From: JBLHOS01 sp047623825
GTDB lineage: Bacteria; Pseudomonadota; Alphaproteobacteria; Rhodobacterales; Rhodobacteraceae
NCBI GenBank assembly: GCA_047623825.1
Contig: JBLHOS010000024.1
Location: forward strand, 1-34,666
Reading direction: 5' to 3'
DNA: 34,666 nt
In this document: in pieces, positions 23,837-30,192 of the stretch
Layout: the number at the start of each line of letters is the position of its first letter
How positions within the stretch are numbered: position 1 is the stretch's first letter
Made by a program: the position numbers and the translations under genes
The notes under the pieces: model-generated
Told to the model about the DNA's origin: nothing
Database searches by the model: none
The model's input: only the letters and a program-made list of their open reading frames with translations

Positions 23837-24799
23837 ATGGCCAGACCTAAAATCGCCCTAATTGGTGCGGGACAGATTGGCGGCACCCTTGCCCATCTTG
23901 CAGCCCTCAAAGAACTTGGCGATGTCGTCCTGTTCGACATCTCAGATGGTATTCCACAAGGTAAGGCCCTTGATATCGCAGAGTCCGGCCCATCAGAAGG
24001 GTTTGACGCGACGATGACCGGCACCACAAGCTACGCCGACATCGCAGGCGCGGACGTTTGCATCGTCACCGCAGGCGTGCCTCGCAAACCAGGGATGAGC
24101 CGTGATGACCTGCTGGGCATTAACCTAAAGGTTATGAAGTCCGTTGGTGAAGGCATCCGCGACCACGCGCCCAATGCATTCGTGATCTGCATCACCAACC
24201 CGCTTGATGCGATGGTTTGGGCTTTGCGCGAATTTTCTGGCCTGCCCCATGAAAAAGTTTGCGGCATGGCCGGCGTTTTGGACAGCGCACGTTTTCGCCA
24301 CTTCCTTGCGACAGAATTTGACGTCTCGATGAAAGACGTCACCGCCTTTGTATTGGGCGGACATGGCGACACGATGGTGCCATTGACACGCTATTCAACC
24401 GTTGCCGGGATTCCGTTGCCAGATTTGGTTGCGATGGGTTGGACAACCCAAGACAAGCTGGACGCAATCGTTCAGCGCACCCGTGATGGCGGCGCTGAAA
24501 TTGTTGGTCTGCTGAAAACCGGCTCAGCGTTTTATGCGCCAGCGACCGCTGCAATCGAAATGGCGGAGTCATATTTAAAAGACCAAAAACGCGTACTGCC
24601 CTGCGCTGCGTACGTTAAAGGCGCCTATGGCCTGAAGGGCTTTTATGTCGGCGTACCGACCGTGATCGGTGCTGGCGGCATTGAGCGTGTGGTCGAAATC
24701 AAGATGAACAAAGATGAGCAGGCGATGTTCGACAGCTCAGTCAACGCCGTAAAAGGCTTGGTTGAGGCCTGCAAAGTGATCGACAGCAGCCTGACCTAA
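23837..24799 (+). CDS. mdh: Malate dehydrogenase (LDH-type)
   Basis: A 320-residue NAD-dependent enzyme converting malate to oxaloacetate. The Rossmann motif is ALIGAGQIGGTLAH, the acidic residue for NAD specificity follows in VLFDISDG, and the malate-specific arginines are in GVPRKPGMSRDDLL. The catalytic His is in VLGGHGDTMVPL. This is the lactate dehydrogenase-like MDH of alphaproteobacteria. CGGAGAG precedes ATG 23837. It is transcribed alone, followed by strong hairpins and then a convergent glycosyltransferase gene. Confidence 0.98.
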   Translation: MARPKIALIGAGQIGGTLAHLAALKELGDVVLFDISDGIPQGKALDIAESGPSEGFDATMTGTTSYADIAGADVCIVTAGVPRKPGMSRDDLLGINLKVMKSVGEGIRDHAPNAFVICITNPLDAMVWALREFSGLPHEKVCGMAGVLDSARFRHFLATEFDVSMKDVTAFVLGGHGDTMVPLTRYSTVAGIPLPDLVAMGWTTQDKLDAIVQRTRDGGAEIVGLLKTGSAFYAPATAAIEMAESYLKDQKRVLPCAAYVKGAYGLKGFYVGVPTVIGAGGIERVVEIKMNKDEQAMFDSSVNAVKGLVEACKVIDSSLT

Positions 24800-24807
24800 G
24801 TAACTAA

Positions 24808-24841
24808 ATCTGAGGTAGGGCGGATCAGCCCTACCTCAGAT
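24808..24841 (+). terminator. Hairpin after mdh
   Basis: A 14-bp perfect stem (left arm ATCTGAGGTAGGGC) around a 6-base loop begins nine bases after the mdh stop. There is no T-run after it, so termination may be factor-dependent or the structure may protect the 3' end. Confidence 0.7.
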
Positions 24842-24845
24842 AACG

Positions 24846-24873
24846 TTTCAGATCCGACAGCCCTGATCTGAAA
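24846..24873. terminator. Second hairpin between mdh and glycosyltransferase genes
   Basis: TTTCAGATC and GATCTGAAA are perfect 9-bp arms around ten bases, directly after the first hairpin. Reading in either direction, the arms end in short T/A runs. It probably helps separate the two convergent genes. Confidence 0.5.
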
Positions 24874-24937
24874 TTGCGCGGCTCTGAGACCGGAGCCTGG
24901 GGGCGCCGCAAAATTCACCTCGCCAAAACTATGCGAC

Positions 24938-25975
24938 CTACCAAAGTCGATATGGCAGCTTGCGCAAGAATTCCTGATTTCGCGCCCTTAGGTACAGATC
25001 AAACGCCGCCGTACTGTGGTCAACCTCAAAATCTGGCCAAATCTGGCGCACCGGGCATGCTAGGTTCACCGAACGGTCCACCAATAACCCCAAGGCGCGC
25101 AGACGCGCCTCTTCGGCCACATCGTAGACCTGCATTTGGCGAAACAATCGCAACGCCTGTCGGCGCGATTGCACCTCATCGCGCAGATGTGCCAATTGTC
25201 GGTCGCGGTGGCCCCTGGGGTCCGTCATCCGCCGGAATTGCGGCAAAGCGGCGTATCGTAGGCGTTTGATCATCCAATGCAGCGGCGTAAGCCCATCAAA
25301 ATGCAAAAGCTCCATTGAGTTGCAGACCAGCGAGGGGATCGCATCGTCGTCTTCCTCATCCCCGGTTGGCGGCATCGGACGGTGGATACCCATTCTATAA
25401 CCCTGCTTTGTTCGCGCAAAGCTTTTGCCCCGCACATGCCCCGAGAGCCCCCGCAGCGTGAACGGCGCACGATTGCCAAAGACATGGCGCTGAACGCTTA
25501 GCCGTCCCGGCAACTGCGCCCGGAATGCCCCTGCGAAAATCTGATCCGGGAATGGATCTGCCGGCCACGCGCGTTCAAGCGTCGGCATCAGTAAATAGCC
25601 TATGCCCTCTGGCACATACCTCAATTCGGTCCGCAGATTGCCCTGTGGGATCAGGAATTCGTCCGCATCCATATGGACCAGCCAATCCAGATCGCAGGTC
25701 TCATAGACATGATTGGCGTTCAATTCTTGGCGGCGCGTCTGTGCACCGGGCCGCGCGCAGCCATGAACCTCTTGCCAATAGGCCTCATCGGTCACGATTA
25801 CGTGGCACTTGGACAGATCACTAAGTGCCGCCTGAACGTCAGGCTGGGGTTGGTCCAGAAACAGGTGAATGGCGTCTGCGCCCAGATCCAGATGATGGCC
25901 AATAAAGGCAAGCACCAACTGTGCAGGCTCATCTGCCATAGTCACAAGTCCCCAACGGGGCCGCAGATTGGTCAT
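24938..25975 (-). CDS. Glycosyltransferase family 2-like protein
   Basis: A 345-residue protein of the DUF-type glycosyltransferase group (PF13704-like). The N-terminal part RWGLVTMADEPAQLVLAFIGHHLDLGADAIHLFLD resembles the nucleotide-sugar binding start, and LDWLVHMDADEFLIP carries the DxD motif for the metal and sugar nucleotide. The C-terminal 120 residues are Arg-rich and of unknown fold. Donor and acceptor are unknown; such genes often modify surface polysaccharide. AGGCAGG lies before ATG 25975. It is alone on this strand between mdh and suc. Confidence 0.83.
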   Translation of the reverse strand: MTNLRPRWGLVTMADEPAQLVLAFIGHHLDLGADAIHLFLDQPQPDVQAALSDLSKCHVIVTDEAYWQEVHGCARPGAQTRRQELNANHVYETCDLDWLVHMDADEFLIPQGNLRTELRYVPEGIGYLLMPTLERAWPADPFPDQIFAGAFRAQLPGRLSVQRHVFGNRAPFTLRGLSGHVRGKSFARTKQGYRMGIHRPMPPTGDEEDDDAIPSLVCNSMELLHFDGLTPLHWMIKRLRYAALPQFRRMTDPRGHRDRQLAHLRDEVQSRRQALRLFRQMQVYDVAEEARLRALGLLVDRSVNLACPVRQIWPDFEVDHSTAAFDLYLRARNQEFLRKLPYRLW

Positions 25976-26062
25976 TTTTCCTGCCTTTCGCCTGCTTTGG
26001 TCCCATCGTACGCAAAAAAACGACTCACTGCCAAGGGGCTCCAACGCAGAGTTCTAGTTTTT

Positions 26063-26093
26063 TGTGATCACACCTTTTTATGCTGTGATCACA
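26063..26093 (+). promoter_or_regulatory. Paired TGTGATCACA operator upstream of sucC
   Basis: Two perfect palindromes, at 26063-26072 and 26084-26093, are 21 bp apart centre to centre. The first lies in the same 16-base block (TTTTTGTGATCACACC, 26059-26074) found before sdhC, in the same orientation to transcription, and both second copies read CTGTGATCAC. The proximal centre is about 112 bp before the sucC ATG. An A/T-rich TATATA (26125-26130) downstream may be the -10 element. Confidence 0.7.
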
Positions 26094-26200
26094 AAATGTC
26101 GAATTCTGGCAAAAACCTCGCAAATATATAAGAATCCCATTTATTTGCCTGATTTTGTTGTGTCACTAAGGACCCAACAATAGCAGTATGGGACAGCTTC

Positions 26201-27394
26201 ATGAACATCCATGAATATCAAGCCAAGGCTTTGCTTCGCCAATATGGCGCCCCGGTCAGCGATGGCCGCGTCGTCATGAGGGCGGAAGACGCCAAAACGG
26301 CAGCGGGCGAGATGGACGGTCCCCTTTGGGTGGTAAAGGCCCAAATCCATGCGGGCGGCCGCGGCAAAGGTTCGTTCAAAGAGGCCGACGCTGGTGAAAA
26401 AGGTGGCGTGCGCCTGACCAAATCTGTTCAAGAAGCCGCCGATGAGGCCAAAAAGATGCTGGGCCGGACATTGGTCACCCATCAGACTGGTCCGGCCGGC
26501 AAGCAAGTCAACCGGATCTATATCGAAGATGGCTCTGGCATAGAGACTGAGCTTTACCTCGCAATCCTTGTCGACCGCCAAACCAGCCGCATATCGTTCG
26601 TCTGCTCAACCGAAGGCGGCATGGACATCGAAGAGGTCGCGGCCGCGACGCCTGAAAAGATTCTGTCCTTCAGCGTAGATCCCGCGACTGGCTATCAGGG
26701 CTTTCACGGCCGCCGGATCGCTTTCACGCTCGGACTCAAGGGCCAGCAGGTTAAACAATGCGTTAAATTGATGGGTCAGCTTTACCAAGCCTTCACTGAG
26801 AAGGACATGGAGATGCTGGAGATCAATCCGCTGATCGTGACCGATGGTGGCGACCTCAAAGTGCTCGACGCCAAAATCAGCTTTGACGGAAACGCCCTCT
26901 ATCGCCACGCTGATATCATGACCCTACGCGATGAGACTGAAGAAGACCCCAAAGAGTTGGCTGCCTCAAAGTTCGACCTGAACTACATCGCATTGGACGG
27001 TGAAATTGGCTGCATGGTCAACGGTGCGGGTCTGGCAATGGCAACGATGGACATCATCAAACTTTATGGCGCTGAGCCTGCCAATTTTCTGGACGTTGGC
27101 GGCGGTGCAACCAAAGAAAAAGTAACTGAGGCATTCAAAATCATTACCTCTGACCCGCAGGTCAAAGGCATCTTGGTGAACATCTTCGGTGGCATCATGC
27201 GCTGCGATATCATCGCAGAGGGTGTAATTTCTGCGGTCAAAGAAGTTGGCCTCAAGGTTCCGCTGGTTGTTCGTCTTGAAGGGACTAATGTCGAGAAGGG
27301 CAAAGAAATCATCAACAATTCTGGCTTGGCCGTGATTGCGGCGGATGACCTGAAAGACGGCGCACAAAAGATCGTGGCCGCAGTAAAAGGGTAA
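26201..27394 (+). CDS. sucC: Succinyl-CoA synthetase beta subunit (ADP-forming)
   Basis: A 397-residue subunit of the enzyme that makes ATP (or GTP) and succinate from succinyl-CoA. The ATP-grasp fold opens MNIHEYQAKALLRQYG and includes the nucleotide-binding loop HAGGRGKGSFKEA. The magnesium and nucleotide ligands are in LEINPLIV and VLDAKISFD. The C-terminal domain has FLDVGGGATKEKV and NIFGGIMRCDIIAEGV, contacting the alpha subunit. Translation starts after GGGACAG. It leads the suc cluster under the paired operator. Confidence 0.98.
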   Translation: MNIHEYQAKALLRQYGAPVSDGRVVMRAEDAKTAAGEMDGPLWVVKAQIHAGGRGKGSFKEADAGEKGGVRLTKSVQEAADEAKKMLGRTLVTHQTGPAGKQVNRIYIEDGSGIETELYLAILVDRQTSRISFVCSTEGGMDIEEVAAATPEKILSFSVDPATGYQGFHGRRIAFTLGLKGQQVKQCVKLMGQLYQAFTEKDMEMLEINPLIVTDGGDLKVLDAKISFDGNALYRHADIMTLRDETEEDPKELAASKFDLNYIALDGEIGCMVNGAGLAMATMDIIKLYGAEPANFLDVGGGATKEKVTEAFKIITSDPQVKGILVNIFGGIMRCDIIAEGVISAVKEVGLKVPLVVRLEGTNVEKGKEIINNSGLAVIAADDLKDGAQKIVAAVKG

Positions 27395-27409
27395 GGCCCG
27401 CGCGCCTTA
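27392..27409 (+). other. Small hairpin overlapping the sucC stop
   Basis: TAAGGC-ccgcgc-GCCTTA is a perfect 6-bp stem beginning at the sucC stop codon. It is too short and lacks a T-run for a confident terminator; it might tune the level of downstream mRNA. Confidence 0.3.
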
Positions 27410-27440
27410 GCTAATTCGAAAGAGAGAAGCCCGTCCCGAA

Positions 27441-28244
27441 ATGTCCCAAAGCCTGACTTATCGCGATTGCCCGTCTTGTCAGTCAGATCTGGTAAAGGAT
27501 CTGACTGCCTTTGCGCGCGAGAATTGGCGGATCGGGGCGTGTCAGGTCTGTGATTTTGTCTTTCTGCGTAATCCCGTTGAGTATGAGGCGCTGGAAGAAG
27601 TATTCGCCTGGGAAAAGACCTATGCGGCTGAGGGCGCAACCCGTCAAAAGCGACGTTCCCTCCTGAAACGTATGGCCTATAGTGCGCGCGTGCTTGGGTA
27701 CCGGATCCGCGGCGATCTGATGCCCTCGTATCTGCGATTGCTTGGCCCCGGCTTAATTCTTGATATCGGGTGCGGTGATGTCGTTCGCTGGCGTGCACCG
27801 TTTATCCCCTGGGGCATCGAGATTTCCAAGGTTTTGCAACAGCGGGCGGATGCTAAGATGCGTCCCCTTGGGGGAGAATGCGTTCAGGGCGCCGGCGCTG
27901 ATGCAATCTGGACCTTCCCAGAGAACCATTTCGACAGTGTTATGATGCACAGCTATCTGGAACATGAAGTGCAATTTGCCAAGTTACTGACGGGAATTCA
28001 GCGCTGTTTGAAACCGGGCGGTAAGGCCTATGTCCGTGTTCCGAATTACGCCGCGTTAAACCGGCACATATCGGACGCAAACTGGCCTGGTTTTCGCTAC
28101 CCAGACCACGTGAACTACTTTACTGCCGCAACCTTGAAAAAGGTCGCCCAAGACGCTGGCTTTGAATTCAAATTGGTCAACTGGCCCATTATTTGGGTCG
28201 ATGACAATATCAAGGCTCTCCTGATCAAACCCGAGACAGCTTAA
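27441..28244 (+). CDS. Class I SAM-dependent methyltransferase with N-terminal zinc ribbon
   Basis: A 267-residue protein. Four cysteines in CPSC (10, 13) and CQVC (34, 37) make a likely zinc ribbon. The methyltransferase domain (about 95-225) has motif I LILDIGCGD, the acidic strand-2 region (GIEISKV), and motif post-I/IV FDSVMMHSYLEH, followed by LKPGGKAYVRVPNYAALNRH. Such zinc-ribbon methyltransferases often act on sugars or small metabolites in surface biosynthesis; this substrate is unknown. It is inserted between sucC (46 bp) and sucD (9 bp) on the same strand, so it should be cotranscribed with succinyl-CoA synthetase, which is unusual because sucC and sucD are typically adjacent. Confidence 0.87.
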   Translation: MSQSLTYRDCPSCQSDLVKDLTAFARENWRIGACQVCDFVFLRNPVEYEALEEVFAWEKTYAAEGATRQKRRSLLKRMAYSARVLGYRIRGDLMPSYLRLLGPGLILDIGCGDVVRWRAPFIPWGIEISKVLQQRADAKMRPLGGECVQGAGADAIWTFPENHFDSVMMHSYLEHEVQFAKLLTGIQRCLKPGGKAYVRVPNYAALNRHISDANWPGFRYPDHVNYFTAATLKKVAQDAGFEFKLVNWPIIWVDDNIKALLIKPETA

Positions 28245-28253
28245 GGAACGAAT

Positions 28254-29138
28254 ATGGCCGTCCTCATCGACGAAAACACCAAAGTCATCTGCCAGGGTTT
28301 CACCGGCTCCCAAGGGACTTTTCACTCCGAACAGGCGATTGCCTACGGAACAAAAATGGTCGGTGGCGTGACGCCCGGCAAAGGTGGCATGACCCATCTG
28401 GACCTGCCTGTCTTTGACTCTGTTCATGAGGCCAGACATGTGACTGGCGCCAATGCCTCGGTTATCTACGTGCCGCCACCGTTTGCAGCCGACAGTATCC
28501 TTGAGGCGATCGATGCCGAGATGGAACTGATCATCTGCATTACCGAAGGCATCCCGGTTCTGGACATGATGCGCGTCAAACGCGCGCTCGAAGGCTCCAA
28601 ATCCCGACTGATCGGCCCAAACTGCCCCGGTGTGATTACGCCTGACGCTTGCAAAATCGGCATCATGCCCGGCCATATCCACAGACGCGGTTCGGTCGGT
28701 GTTGTGTCGCGGTCCGGCACGCTGACCTATGAGGCGGTCAAGCAGACCTCCGATTCAGGTCTGGGCCAGTCCACAGCCGTCGGCATCGGTGGCGATCCGA
28801 TCAAAGGCTCAGAGCATATAGACGTGCTGGAGATGTTCCTCGCGGATCCCGAGACCCAATCGATCATCATGATCGGTGAGATCGGTGGCTCTGCCGAAGA
28901 AGAAGCAGCACAGTTTTTAGCCGATGAGAAGAAAAAAGGCCGTTGGAAGCCGACCGCTGGCTTCATCGCGGGACGTACGGCACCTCCAGGTCGTCGAATG
29001 GGCCATGCCGGCGCGATCGTCGCGGGCGGCAAGGGCGACGCCGAAAGCAAGATCGAAGCGATGAAAGCCGCTGGTATCGTCGTCGCCGAAAGCCCTGCGG
29101 GTCTGGGTGAGGCCGTGTTGAAGGCAATCAAAGGTTAG
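28254..29138 (+). CDS. sucD: Succinyl-CoA synthetase alpha subunit
   Basis: A 294-residue CoA-binding and ligase subunit. The opening AVLIDENTKVICQGFTGSQGTFHSEQAI holds the CoA-binding fold, and GPNCPGVITP and SRSGTLTYEAV are canonical. The phosphohistidine is in MGHAGAIVAGGKG. AAGGAACG precedes ATG 28254. A 10-bp hairpin follows its stop codon before DUF805. Confidence 0.98.
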   Translation: MAVLIDENTKVICQGFTGSQGTFHSEQAIAYGTKMVGGVTPGKGGMTHLDLPVFDSVHEARHVTGANASVIYVPPPFAADSILEAIDAEMELIICITEGIPVLDMMRVKRALEGSKSRLIGPNCPGVITPDACKIGIMPGHIHRRGSVGVVSRSGTLTYEAVKQTSDSGLGQSTAVGIGGDPIKGSEHIDVLEMFLADPETQSIIMIGEIGGSAEEEAAQFLADEKKKGRWKPTAGFIAGRTAPPGRRMGHAGAIVAGGKGDAESKIEAMKAAGIVVAESPAGLGEAVLKAIKG

Positions 29139-29145
29139 CAGATTT

Positions 29146-29176
29146 TGCTGGGGCGGACGATGGTATCGCCCCAGCA
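29146..29176 (+). terminator. Hairpin after sucD
   Basis: TGCTGGGGCG and CGCCCCAGCA form a perfect 10-bp stem around an 11-base loop, eight bases after the sucD stop. No T-run follows, so partial termination or mRNA stabilisation between sucD and the sucA side is plausible. Confidence 0.55.
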
Positions 29177-29201
29177 TCACCCACTTTGAAGGACCGCGCG
29201 G

Positions 29202-29771
29202 ATGACGCTGATTGAGGCCACAAAGACCTGTTTTAGCAAATACGTGACCTTCTCGGGTCGCGCATCGCGAGCTGAGTTTTGGAAGTTCATTCTTTTCATC
29301 TTGGTCGTCTCAATCGGTCTGACGATCATTAATTCACTGATTTTCGGTCCAGAGATTGTTGAGTTCTACCACTTGGACGCAGCCGGCCAAGCCAGCGATG
29401 AGCTGATTGTGCGCTACCACTACAATGGTGGTCTCATTGGCAATCTTTTCTTGTTGATCGTCTTACTGCCTTGGCTCGCGGCCGGTTGGCGGCGTATGCA
29501 TGATATTGGCTTACCCGGTTATCTGCCGTTTCTTTTGCTTTTGGTGTGGGTCGCGGCTGTATTTGCGTTGGTTGCCGTTTCGATGGGGCCTACTGAGATG
29601 ATTGCCGCGTTGCGATCTACCGGTTCTGCCGAAGTCAGCAACCCCAAGGGCGGCGGGATTGTTTTTTTTGTGGCGATCGTCATCTTCGGTCTCAATTTGT
29701 ATTGGCTTGTCAAAGCATCCCAGCTTGGCCCCAACAAATACGGATACAACCCGAATGAGGTCCCCCAATGA
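29202..29771 (+). CDS. DUF805 family membrane protein
   Basis: A 189-residue DUF805 protein with four membrane segments (about 27-48, 70-92, 105-130, 150-172). The N-terminal TCFSKYVTFSGRASRAEFWKFILF and WRRMHDIGLPGYLP are the family's hallmarks. The function is unknown. It lies between sucD and sucA, and its stop overlaps the start of a small ORF (ATGA, 29768-29771). Confidence 0.9.
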   Translation: MTLIEATKTCFSKYVTFSGRASRAEFWKFILFILVVSIGLTIINSLIFGPEIVEFYHLDAAGQASDELIVRYHYNGGLIGNLFLLIVLLPWLAAGWRRMHDIGLPGYLPFLLLLVWVAAVFALVAVSMGPTEMIAALRSTGSAEVSNPKGGGIVFFVAIVIFGLNLYWLVKASQLGPNKYGYNPNEVPQ

Positions 29772-30037
29772 CCGCCCAACCTTGCAATGACACGAGCATG
29801 GTTGATGCGATTTCGACCCACAGGTCTAGATGCAGCCGTGCTGAAGGCGACGGGCTGTCCATGACATATGTCCATTTAACTCAGCCAAAACGCCGATTGC
29901 CCGATGGCGACCTTTTCGCCGTTGGGATCTTGCCACTCACCCTACCGCAACGCGGTGTTGATCCAGCCACTTTGGAAAAAATCACATCTGCCGGGACCGA
30001 TAACCATACAGACACGATTTTTCGAGGCCAAGCATGA
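29768..30037 (+). CDS. Small ORF coupled to DUF805, unknown function
   Basis: An 89-residue frame that begins in the ATGA overlap with DUF805 and has GAGG seven bases before its ATG. No domain, signal peptide or membrane segment is recognised; the middle part (PDGDLFAVGILPLTLPQRGVD) looks protein-like, while the first 30 residues are less so. It ends in a second ATGA overlap with the next small ORF. The support is the ribosome site and the overlap chain, not homology. Confidence 0.5.
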   Translation: MTAQPCNDTSMVDAISTHRSRCSRAEGDGLSMTYVHLTQPKRRLPDGDLFAVGILPLTLPQRGVDPATLEKITSAGTDNHTDTIFRGQA

Positions 30038-30192
30038 TACCCCATCACGCGCCGCTCTTTGCCCCAATCCATGCCCTTATCCCGCATTTTGGGTTTGCTA
30101 GCCGACAGGTGACCGGATGTTCCACACCTGCAGTTTCTGGCCCTAAAATGGCCAACCCAAACTGTCCCAGCCCGACAGAGGTGACAATATGA
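30034..30192 (+). CDS. Very small ORF immediately before sucA, unknown function
   Basis: A 52-residue frame (begins MIPHHAPLFAPIHALIPHF) with GAGG six bases before its ATG. It starts in an ATGA overlap with the 89-residue ORF and ends in a third ATGA overlap with sucA (30189-30192). It is rich in Pro and His with two Cys, and no family is recognised. It may be a short coupling peptide that delivers ribosomes to sucA rather than a functional protein; sucA also has its own GAGG site. Confidence 0.42.
   Translation: MIPHHAPLFAPIHALIPHFGFASRQVTGCSTPAVSGPKMANPNCPSPTEVTI

Noticed and set aside
26045..26200. Possible sRNA or riboswitch in the sucC leader
   Set aside because: The palindromes are short DNA-binding-type repeats; I see no conserved riboswitch pattern (the 2-oxoglutarate-linked sucA motif needs a sucA leader and covariation I cannot test).
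29881..30087. Minus-strand frame of 68 codons opposite the small ORFs before sucA
   Set aside because: No ribosome site and no similarity recognised; the plus-strand frames have GAGG sites and ATGA junctions.
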